A DNA stretch of 64,000 nucleotides. Origin: Mariniflexile jejuense. Its GTDB lineage: Bacteria > Bacteroidota > Bacteroidia > Flavobacteriales > Flavobacteriaceae. Positions 24,716-33,247 of this stretch are shown here, one piece after another. The notes beneath the pieces were generated by a model. The model did not search any database, was not told the origin of the DNA, and saw nothing but the letters and a program-made list of their open reading frames with translations. The position numbers were made by a program, and so were the translations under genes. The first letter of the stretch is position 1; each line of letters begins with the position of its first letter. The stretch covers positions 868,001 to 932,000 of the forward strand of contig NZ_JBHTJI010000001.1 in the NCBI RefSeq assembly GCF_042675665.1. Direction: 5' to 3'.

Positions 24716-26701
24716 ATGAAATTATTAAAAACTTCTTTGCTAATATTTTTATACTTTTTAATTAATGAAACGCAAGCTCAAAGAAATTCAAATGCATTAT
24801 CATGGCAAATGAATGTAGCTTACAACAATTATTTGTTACGCGATGTTCATGAACAATATGCTAATCGTGAAATAAGCTTTAATGAAGCTCTTAAAACAAA
24901 AAAAGGCATCTTAAAATATAGAGATAAAAGCATTAAAAATTATAAAAGTATTATTGGAGACTTACCCGAAAAAAGCAAACTAAATGCCCAAGTTTTAGGT
25001 GTTACTCAATTTGAAGGTTTTAGAATTGAAAAGGTTATTTTTGAAAGTATTCCCAAACGCTATGTAACTGCAAATCTATATATACCTAATGGCAATGGTC
25101 CTTTTCCTGTTACTTTAGAATTGTGTGGTCATGGACTTGGTGGAAAAATACCATCTTCAAATGCTGCTAGACTTCTAGCATTAAACAAAATTGCTGTTTT
25201 GGTAGTTGATCCTATTGGTCAAGGCGAACGAATTCAATTTGTAGATAATGGAAGTAAATCACAAACTCGTGGCGCTACAACTGAACATACCTTACTAAAT
25301 ACGGGTGCTAATTTAATTGGAACAAGCTTAGTTGCTTATGAATATTGGGATAACCACCGTGCTATTGATTATCTAGAAACCCGTTCGGATATAGATAAAA
25401 ATCGCATTGGTGTCTATGGTAGTTCAGGTGGCGGTACGCAGGCAACTTATATGCTTGGTCTTGACCAACGTATTAAAGTAGCTACCATTTGCAGTTATTT
25501 TACACAACGTGAAAAAGTTCTAGAAATTTATGGCGCTTCTGATGGTTGTCAGCATATACCATACGAAGGCAGAGAACAACTTGAAATCGCTGATTTTGCA
25601 CTTATGATGGCACCAAAACCTTTGTTAATAATGTCTGGCAAATATGATTTTGTCGATTATTGGGGTGCTACACAAGCATTTAAAGGTCTTAAAAATGCTT
25701 ATACCACTTTAGAAAGTCCTGAAAAAATAAGTATGTTTTCTGCAGAAAGTGGTCATGGGATGCCAAAACCTAAACGAGAAGCAATGGCTACTTGGTTTAA
25801 AAAATGGTTTTACAATGATGATACTCATGTAACTGAAAGCGAACATATCCAAATACCTTTAGATGCTTTACAATGCACCTCAACAGGGCAGGTTATAACT
25901 GCTATTTATGATAATGTGTCTATCCCAGAATATCAAAAACAGTTGTATAATAATTATAATAAAGAAAGAATCATATTTTTAAAAAATGAAGAAACAGTTA
26001 TTAAAAGTAAGGTTTTAGAATTGCTAGGAATTGAAATTCCAAAAGGCGATATAGATATTCAACAAACAGGTTCAAGTAGTTTAAGAAAATTTGATTTATA
26101 CAAATATCAAATAAATAGAAACGGACAAATGCCTTTACCTTGCTTGGTTTTAATACCAGAAAATGTAAGTGCTAAAAGCAATATCGTTTTATACCTAAAT
26201 GAAAGTGGAAAAGACGATGTGTTTTCTAATGAAAATCTTATTGATGATTATATAAACCAAGGCTCAATTTTAATTCTAACCGATTTACGAGGGTTTGGTG
26301 AAACTGCCGACCCATCAAATCTTAACGACTCCAAATATTGGAACTGGGAATACCGAAATGCCATGGCAAGCATGCATATTGGCAAACCTATTATGGGGCA
26401 ACGAGTAATTGATGTGATAACAATTCTCGATTTTATTAATAAAATACCAACTTTAAATGGTAAAGAAATCAAATTAATAGCAAATGGTTTGTATGGCCCA
26501 ACTGCCATTCATGCTACGTATTTAGATAATCGAATTACCCAAACCGAAGTATCTAAGTCCATAAAGTCTTTTTACAATTATCTAGAAAACCCAATACAAA
26601 AAGATATCTATACCAATGTATTGTATGGGGTTGTTAAGTATTATGATTTAAAAGATTTGATGCTTCTCTCTGGAAAAAATAGGATTCGCTTTGTTGATTA
26701 A
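24716..26701 (+). CDS. Secreted esterase-like protein with two alpha/beta-hydrolase domains
   Basis: 661 residues with a signal peptide (about 1-21, ending NETQA). The first alpha/beta-hydrolase domain (about 95-375) has an intact-looking triad: nucleophile Ser in YGSSGGGTQA, acid Asp in SGKYDFVDYWG and His in ESGHGMPK. The oxyanion segment LELCGHGLGGK and VDPIGQGER fit acetylxylan-esterase-like and dienelactone-hydrolase-like families. A second region (about 450-640) looks like another alpha/beta-hydrolase fold (ILTDLRGFGETADPS) but its elbow reads ANGLYG with no serine, so it is probably inactive. A role in removing ester groups from pectin or xylan is inference from the neighbours. Confidence 0.75.
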   Translation: MKLLKTSLLIFLYFLINETQAQRNSNALSWQMNVAYNNYLLRDVHEQYANREISFNEALKTKKGILKYRDKSIKNYKSIIGDLPEKSKLNAQVLGVTQFEGFRIEKVIFESIPKRYVTANLYIPNGNGPFPVTLELCGHGLGGKIPSSNAARLLALNKIAVLVVDPIGQGERIQFVDNGSKSQTRGATTEHTLLNTGANLIGTSLVAYEYWDNHRAIDYLETRSDIDKNRIGVYGSSGGGTQATYMLGLDQRIKVATICSYFTQREKVLEIYGASDGCQHIPYEGREQLEIADFALMMAPKPLLIMSGKYDFVDYWGATQAFKGLKNAYTTLESPEKISMFSAESGHGMPKPKREAMATWFKKWFYNDDTHVTESEHIQIPLDALQCTSTGQVITAIYDNVSIPEYQKQLYNNYNKERIIFLKNEETVIKSKVLELLGIEIPKGDIDIQQTGSSSLRKFDLYKYQINRNGQMPLPCLVLIPENVSAKSNIVLYLNESGKDDVFSNENLIDDYINQGSILILTDLRGFGETADPSNLNDSKYWNWEYRNAMASMHIGKPIMGQRVIDVITILDFINKIPTLNGKEIKLIANGLYGPTAIHATYLDNRITQTEVSKSIKSFYNYLENPIQKDIYTNVLYGVVKYYDLKDLMLLSGKNRIRFVD

Positions 26702-26729
26702 TCAATAACTTTTTAACTACAATTTTAAT

Positions 26730-26737
26730 TAGCTTTG
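26730..26737 (+). promoter_or_regulatory. Possible -7 box just upstream of the hydrolase-DUF6807 gene
   Basis: TAGCTTTG ends 4 bases before the ATG at 26742. If used, the transcript would have almost no leader. There is no good TTG at the -33 spacing. Confidence 0.35.
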
Positions 26738-26741
26738 TAGC

Positions 26742-29006
26742 ATGATGAAAATTTGGCATTTACAATTAGTTTATTTGTTATTGACATTTGCAGTTACTAA
26801 TTCTTGTGCATCAACAGATAAATGGTCTAGTACAGTTACAGGCAACAACATCACTTACAAAACAACTGAAGCAAAAAAACCTGTTAAAGACTACAAAGGC
26901 AATTACGCAACTATAGTATACCTTGAAAATTTAGGTTTTGATAAACTTGGACAAAACAGTAATAAAGAAGATGTAAATTGGTTACTATCTCAAGGTTATC
27001 GTGTAATTGAATTTGATTATAAAAAAAACAAAAACGCTTCAGCTACAACAATAAACAAAGATATTATAGCTATTAACAATCAATTAGCATCTAGTAATTT
27101 CTGCGGATTAAACAACTGCTCCACCAACAATTCATATATTTTATTTGAAGGTTATAGAATTGCTAAAAACATTCCTTATTTTAAAGATAATCCTGATGTT
27201 TACAACACACCTGAAGCATATACCGAAGGCGACATGCTATACATGGATATCATTTATCCAGCCAATACAACTAAAACTGTTCCCATAGTTTTATCGTTTT
27301 CCTACAGCAACAGCTATGCAACTTTTGATAGTAAAACTGGCAAATTAACCAATGCAAATAAAGATTTACGAACATTTCTACCTTACACTTTTGCTGGTTT
27401 TAACGATTCCTTTTTAGAAGGTTTACCAGCACACAATATGGCTTGGGCAATTGCCGACCACCCAAAGTATTGCCCTTGGGGTAGCGGAAAACCCATTAAT
27501 GGCAAAAACGATACTTATAAATCATACCAGGTAAATCCTGATGCTGTGCAAAAAGTAAAATCGGCTATTAGAACCTTGCGAAGCATGAGTAACGATTTAA
27601 GACTTTCAGGAAACATTGGCATTTACGGTTTTTCACGTGGCTCTACAGCTGGCTCTATGGCTATTGGTGACAAAAATGTACCTGAATTTGAAAATGCAGG
27701 TTTTAATACTGGTGTTTCTGATGATGTGCAAGCAGCAGCTCTTGGCCCAGGAGTTTTCGATTATACTCAAATTTATAATTCATTAAATGATGGTGATGAA
27801 AATCTAGAAACCAGATGTCCATGGGCTTGGGGACGTTTAGAAGATAATCACAATTTATGGGAAACTATGGGTGCTAGCTATTTAGTAGAATCTTCAAAAA
27901 CTGCACCTGTTTTATTTTTTTATAATACAGATGATGCGCCGTATTATCATGACCAAATTACACATTTCAAAACAAAATTAGATAGACTAAAAGTTACTAA
28001 TTCTACTTTGATTAACTACGGAACTGGTCATGCTGTACCGCAAACTTCTGAAGCTTTAAATACACTTTATTCTTTTTTTAAAAAACACTTAAACCCTTCA
28101 ACAGTTACTGTTAGTATTAAAAAAAATGTTGCTTATTTCACTGAAAACAACGACTCCATTTTAAATTATCAAATTGCTGAAAAATCTTTAAATGGCACTT
28201 ATAAAAGAGCAAATTACATTCACCCACTTTACACATTAGATGGTGCTGTTTTAACCGAAGATTTCCCTGAAGACCACTTACACCATAGAGGCATTTTCTG
28301 GGCATGGCATCAACTTTATATTGGCGATAAACGTATAGGTGATGGCTGGGAAATTGAAAATTTCAGTTGGGATGTAACTTCAGTTAAGGAACTTAAACAA
28401 CTTGATAATTCCAAAGCGATACAAGCAAACGTTTTTTGGAAATCGAACCAATGGTTAGATGCTAATAGCAATGAAAAACCTGTAGTTAAAGAAACTACAA
28501 CTATTCGTGTTTACCCAAAAGAAACAAATTACAGACTAATTGACATTGAAATATCACTACTTGCTTTGGAAGATAATATGCGTATAGGCGGATCTGAAGA
28601 CGAAAAAGGCTATGGTGGATTTTCACCTAGAATTAAATTACCAAACGATATTGTTTTTACAGGTTCAGATGGAATTGTAATACCTAATAACTTACCCGTA
28701 AAAGCAGATGGTTGGCTAGATATTTCTGGTTCGTTTACTAAAGAATATAAACAATCCGGAATTACCATATTATGCCATCCAAACAACCCACAACCATCTA
28801 ACCAATGGATTTTACGTTCTAAACGCAGTATGCAAAATGCAGTGTATCCGTATCCTGGAGCAAAGGCAGTTTTTTTATCTAAAACACAACCAACCACATT
28901 GCGTTACCGCTTAATTATCCATAATGGCAATGCTAATGATTTTGATGTTTCAACATTGTATGATATTTACAAAAATTTAGATAAAAAAAACTCAGACCAA
29001 AATTAG
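26742..29006 (+). CDS. Fusion of an alpha/beta-hydrolase-like domain with a DUF6807 (PmoA-like) domain
   Basis: 754 residues. The N-terminus is an export signal (MMKIWHLQLVYLLLTFAVTN, then SCAST, a weak lipobox). Residues about 60-450 resemble an esterase or peptidase of the alpha/beta-hydrolase fold, with the nucleophile elbow YGFSRGSTAG (about residues 299-308) and a late TGHAVPQ histidine. Residues about 455-750 form a DUF6807/PmoA-like domain, recognised by YIHPLYTLDGAVLTEDFPED, HLHHRGIFWAWHQLY and GYGGFSPRIKLP. The family's link to a methane oxygenase operon is only historical; in Bacteroidetes it occurs near glycan genes. It starts 40 bp after the double esterase gene. Function of the fusion is unknown. 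Confidence 0.75.
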   Translation: MMKIWHLQLVYLLLTFAVTNSCASTDKWSSTVTGNNITYKTTEAKKPVKDYKGNYATIVYLENLGFDKLGQNSNKEDVNWLLSQGYRVIEFDYKKNKNASATTINKDIIAINNQLASSNFCGLNNCSTNNSYILFEGYRIAKNIPYFKDNPDVYNTPEAYTEGDMLYMDIIYPANTTKTVPIVLSFSYSNSYATFDSKTGKLTNANKDLRTFLPYTFAGFNDSFLEGLPAHNMAWAIADHPKYCPWGSGKPINGKNDTYKSYQVNPDAVQKVKSAIRTLRSMSNDLRLSGNIGIYGFSRGSTAGSMAIGDKNVPEFENAGFNTGVSDDVQAAALGPGVFDYTQIYNSLNDGDENLETRCPWAWGRLEDNHNLWETMGASYLVESSKTAPVLFFYNTDDAPYYHDQITHFKTKLDRLKVTNSTLINYGTGHAVPQTSEALNTLYSFFKKHLNPSTVTVSIKKNVAYFTENNDSILNYQIAEKSLNGTYKRANYIHPLYTLDGAVLTEDFPEDHLHHRGIFWAWHQLYIGDKRIGDGWEIENFSWDVTSVKELKQLDNSKAIQANVFWKSNQWLDANSNEKPVVKETTTIRVYPKETNYRLIDIEISLLALEDNMRIGGSEDEKGYGGFSPRIKLPNDIVFTGSDGIVIPNNLPVKADGWLDISGSFTKEYKQSGITILCHPNNPQPSNQWILRSKRSMQNAVYPYPGAKAVFLSKTQPTTLRYRLIIHNGNANDFDVSTLYDIYKNLDKKNSDQN

Positions 29007-29017
29007 TCTGAGTTTTA
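28990..29017. terminator. Bidirectional terminator overlapping the end of the DUF6807 gene
   Basis: ACTCAGAC (28990-28997) and GTCTGAGT (29006-29013) form a perfect 8-bp stem, with A and T runs on either side. The stop codon lies within the hairpin. Confidence 0.8.
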
Positions 29018-29042
29018 AAATCAATTTTAATTTAATTTTTAG

Positions 29043-31430
29043 TTAGAATTTATAACTTACCGCTACCGAATAATTTCTTGGTGCAATTGGGTTTAAACTA
29101 TTATCGTCATGCACATTATAATTTAACACATTTGTAATGTTAGCTAATTTAGCTCTTACCCCTAAGTTTTCAGTGATTTTATAACCTAAAGTGGCATCTA
29201 ACTGAAAGTAATCTGATAGTGGTATTAACTGTCTGCCACTATTTGGAGATGTAATCACAAATGAACGACCTGCAAAACGCTCACCAAAATACGTGCTAAT
29301 AAAACCTAGGTTTAATCCGTTTAACATACCAGATTCAAAGCTATAATTTGCACTAATGTTAGCTGTATTTTTTGGGTTGTAACGCAACAAGCTTCCTTCA
29401 ACATAGGTGTTAGATTTTACATATTTCATTTCATTAAAACTATATCCTGCCATTAAACGCAAGCCTGCTGTTGGGTATGCAGTAAAATCCACTTCTACTC
29501 CTTTGCTTTCTGTAGAACCTGCTAGTTCTTTAATATTGCTATCGGTATTTCCATTTGTAAATGAAGTTTGTGCCAAATTACTATTGCTAATTATATAACC
29601 AGTAATGTTTATAAATAGTTTTTTATTGAATAATTCATTTTTTACACCAACTTCAAACTGGTCAATTATTGAAGGTTCAAGGGCATTTCCATCTATATCT
29701 AAACCTGTATTAGTTTCGAACGAATTTGCATAGCTACCAAAAATAGAACTGTGCTCGGTTGGTTGAATAATGATACCAAAACGTGGTGTAAAGGCATCAT
29801 CATATAAATTAGAAACCGAAGTTGTTTGGTTTGCATATGTAAAAATATCGCTATTAGTATCTTGATAAGTATAGCGAACACCAGCTAAAAACTTTAAATA
29901 CTTATTAACTTCAATTAAATCTTGCACATAAATTCCAAATCTAGAAACTGGTGTTGTTGTTAATCTGTCTTTATTTAGATTAGGAATATCGTTTCTAAAA
30001 TTATCGTAATCTGGATTGAAAATATTAATTTCATCGTAATAGGCTTGACCATTATTATTTGCTGCCGTTAAAGCTACATATCTAGTATCTTTTGTTTTGT
30101 AATTTTCTACATCGGCACCAACTAAAAACTGATGTTTTAAAGCACCTGTTTTAAACAAGCCTTTTAAATCTAATTGATTAAGAATATAGTTATCTGTATA
30201 TGCTCTTCTTTGAAGATTTCTTCTCCAAGTACCATCTTGTTGAACGGTAGCACCACCACTATTTGGTCTACCATTTGTAAATAAATCGGTATTATAGTTA
30301 CGGAAGGAGTTAATAAAAGTTAAGCTCCACTTATTAGAAATTTGATGATTTAATGTTGCTGTTGCCGATACCTGTTCTGCATCATAATAACCCCATTTTA
30401 CACCTACAAATTGCTCTCTTGGTAAATCTACAATTTGGTAATTAATAATTCCTGCACCAAAATCTGGCGTTCTATTATCATTAGTATAATCTACTTCAAA
30501 CAATAAATTAGTTTTATCACTTATTTTAAAAAATAACGACGGGTTGAAATAATATGTTTCTGAAGACACGTATTTTCTATAACTATCGGCACTTGTATAA
30601 GAACCATTTAATCGAAAGGCTACTGTTTTTGAGTCGTTTACCGCGCCATAAACATCAAAAGCTGGTTTTATTAAATTGAAACTTCCAAAAGTAACATCAA
30701 CTTTTCCACCAAAATCAAAACGTGGTTTTTTGGTAATTAGGTTTAAAATACCACCTGCTTCAACATTTCCAAATAAAATGGCAGCACTTCCTTTTAGTAT
30801 TTCAACACTTTCAAGACCGCTTGTTTCAACTGTCATGCCGTTAAAATAACGAACACCGTTTTTAAAGGTATTATTACTTCCTAAATCATAACCTCTAGAG
30901 GCTATTTCTTCTTGATAACCACCAGTTGTTCCTTTTATATAAACACCGTTAGCATTTTTTAAAATATCGGTTAACGAATTTACTTGTTGCGCTTCAAGTG
31001 TTTGATTTGAAATAATAGCAGCACTTTGAGGTAAATCTAAAGGTTTAATTCCCGATTTTGCTGCATTAGGTGTTTTGGTTAAAATACTTCCAGAAACAAC
31101 AACCTCGTTTAATTCATTTTCAGCTTCATCCAAATAAATTGTTGGAATGATTAATACTGAATTATTAACAGTTATTTTAATGGTTTTAGAGTTAAACCCT
31201 ATGTGCGAAACAATTAGTTTATAATCGCCATTAGCTATATTTAAAATTGAAAAGTTTCCGTTTTCATCGGTTATATCGTAGTTATTCGATTTGTCTATTA
31301 CTACTGTAACTCCTTCAATTGGTTTTTTTGAAGAAGACAAAACAGTTCCTTTAATGCTTTGTGTACTTTGGGCAACTACTTGATTGCCAAAAAAAATGGT
31401 TAATAATAAAATTTGAATATATTTTTTCAT
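29043..31430 (-). CDS. TonB-dependent siderophore-type receptor
   Basis: 795 residues. Signal peptide (about 1-20, ending QVVAQ), a CarboxypepD_reg-like domain (about 22-105), a plug domain (about 115-235, with LPQSAAIISNQTLEAQQVNSL, ILKGSAAILFGNVEAGGI and LNLITKKP) and a 22-strand-type barrel ending YSVAVSYKF. The plug segment and the TPRFGIIIQP barrel motif are typical of ferric-siderophore receptors of the FhuA type. It should import a ferric chelate using TonB energy. No siderophore synthesis or permease genes are nearby, so the ligand cannot be named. The spacer to the next, divergent gene carries a long inverted repeat. Confidence 0.9.
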   Translation of the reverse strand: MKKYIQILLLTIFFGNQVVAQSTQSIKGTVLSSSKKPIEGVTVVIDKSNNYDITDENGNFSILNIANGDYKLIVSHIGFNSKTIKITVNNSVLIIPTIYLDEAENELNEVVVSGSILTKTPNAAKSGIKPLDLPQSAAIISNQTLEAQQVNSLTDILKNANGVYIKGTTGGYQEEIASRGYDLGSNNTFKNGVRYFNGMTVETSGLESVEILKGSAAILFGNVEAGGILNLITKKPRFDFGGKVDVTFGSFNLIKPAFDVYGAVNDSKTVAFRLNGSYTSADSYRKYVSSETYYFNPSLFFKISDKTNLLFEVDYTNDNRTPDFGAGIINYQIVDLPREQFVGVKWGYYDAEQVSATATLNHQISNKWSLTFINSFRNYNTDLFTNGRPNSGGATVQQDGTWRRNLQRRAYTDNYILNQLDLKGLFKTGALKHQFLVGADVENYKTKDTRYVALTAANNNGQAYYDEINIFNPDYDNFRNDIPNLNKDRLTTTPVSRFGIYVQDLIEVNKYLKFLAGVRYTYQDTNSDIFTYANQTTSVSNLYDDAFTPRFGIIIQPTEHSSIFGSYANSFETNTGLDIDGNALEPSIIDQFEVGVKNELFNKKLFINITGYIISNSNLAQTSFTNGNTDSNIKELAGSTESKGVEVDFTAYPTAGLRLMAGYSFNEMKYVKSNTYVEGSLLRYNPKNTANISANYSFESGMLNGLNLGFISTYFGERFAGRSFVITSPNSGRQLIPLSDYFQLDATLGYKITENLGVRAKLANITNVLNYNVHDDNSLNPIAPRNYSVAVSYKF

Positions 31431-31484
31431 TGTTATTTAGATTGATTATAAATTACACGCAAATCTAAACAACAAAAATAGTTT

Positions 31485-31529
31485 ACACAATATTTATTTA
31501 GATTAATTTTAAATAAATACGTATTGTGT
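31485..31529. repeat. Imperfect inverted repeat in the divergent spacer
   Basis: ACACAATATTTATTTA (31485-31500) faces TAAATAAATA plus CGTATTGTGT (31510-31529) across 9 bases. The arms match except for a 3-base bulge. It lies 55 bases upstream of the receptor gene and could be an operator or an RNA hairpin. Confidence 0.4.
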
Positions 31530-31657
31530 TGTTTTACAAATACTTGTAGTTTTTTAATATTTTAAAATTCACTTAAAAAAATATGTTTTAATTATTTAAC
31601 AAGCATACATTCCATACGAAATTGTCGTATATTGGTTATTAAACAACTAATTGTAAA

Positions 31658-32500
31658 ATGAAAAAAAGTATATTATTTTTTTTGCTTTCTATTTTCTTTT
31701 TTAACTGCTCAAAAACTGAAGAACCAAGTGTTATTTATGAAGGTAATATTATTTTTAACACCCAACAACAAATTGATGATTTTGGTAAGGAAGGTTATAC
31801 TAAGGTCACTGGATATGTCGTAATTGGTGATGAAAATGGAAACCCAACATCTTTAATAGAAAGCATAGAAGGTTTAAATACGCTAACATCTGTTGGTGGA
31901 TTAACTATTTCAGGAAATACAGTATTATCTGATTTGTCACCACTTAGTAATCTAAAATATATTGATGAAGGATTAGCTATTATAGGTAATACCGCAATAT
32001 CTAATATAAACCCATTAAATAAAATTGCACATATTGGCTCATTATGGATTTATGATAATACGTTATTAACCAATATTGATGGTTTAGTAAATGTAAATGG
32101 TAACCTAAAATTTTTAAAAATAGAGGAAAATGAATCTTTAGAAAGCATTGAGGGGTTGAAAAACATTTCAATCATTAGTGATATAAATAATGATTCTCCA
32201 TTTGCTGCTCGTTTGACTGTTAGGTTTAATCCAAAATTAAAGAATTTGGATGGCTTATCGAATTTAAATTCTGTTGGTGGATATTTAGAAATTTATGGTA
32301 ATTACAGCATAACTAATCTAAATGGTCTAAAAAACTTATCCTCAGTTAAACTTCTTTATGTTAGTAAGAATTTCAATTTAACAAACCTATGTGGAGTTAA
32401 ACCACTAATTGAAAACCTTCCTGATCTTGATATGTTAATAGAGGAGAATGCTTATAATCCAACCAAACAAGATTTTATTGATGGTAATTGCAGTAACTAA
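31658..32500 (+). CDS. Lipoprotein with leucine-rich / receptor-L-domain-like repeats
   Basis: 280 residues. A lipoprotein signal (MKKSILFFLLSIFFFNC, cysteine at 17) precedes repeats such as LTSVGGLTISGNTVLSDLS, YIDEGLAIIGNTAISNINPL and HIGSLWIYDNTLLTNIDGL, each about 23-25 residues, forming a solenoid of the receptor L-domain type. Likely a surface or outer-membrane lipoprotein that binds a ligand or partner. The next gene starts 9 bp downstream. No known function can be given. Confidence 0.8.
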   Translation: MKKSILFFLLSIFFFNCSKTEEPSVIYEGNIIFNTQQQIDDFGKEGYTKVTGYVVIGDENGNPTSLIESIEGLNTLTSVGGLTISGNTVLSDLSPLSNLKYIDEGLAIIGNTAISNINPLNKIAHIGSLWIYDNTLLTNIDGLVNVNGNLKFLKIEENESLESIEGLKNISIISDINNDSPFAARLTVRFNPKLKNLDGLSNLNSVGGYLEIYGNYSITNLNGLKNLSSVKLLYVSKNFNLTNLCGVKPLIENLPDLDMLIEENAYNPTKQDFIDGNCSN

Positions 32501-32509
32501 TTATATTAT

Positions 32510-33187
32510 ATGAAAAAGTTTTTAAGTTTTTTAATTGGTGTTTTAATATTTAGTTCTTGTTCTAAGGAAGAAGAATATGTCATAGAATACCCAACTACAT
32601 TCAATCCCTCTGAAGTTTATGGACAAAAAATTAGAGTTTTCACTAAAAAAGGTGAAGTAAAAGATTCAAAAATCACCTTAAAATTAATTGAACGAATTAA
32701 AAATTACATAACTGACTTAGAAAATTATGATATAGTAGATAAATTTTCTGCAACATATTTATCACCTACAACTTTAGAAATCTATAATGAAGATTATACA
32801 TTACCAACATTATTTAATTTACATGAAACCCCAAATATAACCTATTGGGAAGATAAAAACATTAGAAAGGGTGTTGTTGGTATTTATGATTATTACTCAA
32901 ATCATTTTAAATACAAACCACTATATTATAAAGATTTAGGGTTTAATTACCCACTAAATAGCAATGCATTTGAATTGCAAGAATGTTATTATGTCAAAAA
33001 AAATAAAAACACGCTTATCATGCCTTTTTTAGATTTTTACCATATAGGCTATAAAAACTATACTCAATACAATAATGCAAGACGAAGAATTAACAACGTA
33101 TTTATTTCTAAATCATTTTCAAATTTAGGTGAAAAGGACACTCTAGTTATTCAAGAATATAATATAAAATTGACTATTCGTAATTAA
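32510..33187 (+). CDS. Hypothetical lipoprotein
   Basis: 225 residues. Clear lipoprotein signal (MKKFLSFLIGVLIFSSC, cysteine at 17, followed by SKEEE). The mature part is rich in Tyr, Asn and Lys, with no motif I recognise. It shares an operon with the leucine-rich lipoprotein, 9 bp upstream, so the two may act together. Confidence 0.7.
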   Translation: MKKFLSFLIGVLIFSSCSKEEEYVIEYPTTFNPSEVYGQKIRVFTKKGEVKDSKITLKLIERIKNYITDLENYDIVDKFSATYLSPTTLEIYNEDYTLPTLFNLHETPNITYWEDKNIRKGVVGIYDYYSNHFKYKPLYYKDLGFNYPLNSNAFELQECYYVKKNKNTLIMPFLDFYHIGYKNYTQYNNARRRINNVFISKSFSNLGEKDTLVIQEYNIKLTIRN

Positions 33188-33235
33188 AAAATAGCGTTCT
33201 GCTATAAATCTTTTAAACTTACGCTCCTATTTGTT

Positions 33236-33243
33236 TAATTTTG
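33236..33243 (+). promoter_or_regulatory. -7 box directly upstream of the FAD oxidoreductase start
   Basis: TAATTTTG ends 4 bases before the ATG at 33248. With the usual distance from the -7 box, transcription would begin at about the start codon. Confidence 0.45.
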
Positions 33244-33247
33244 CAAC

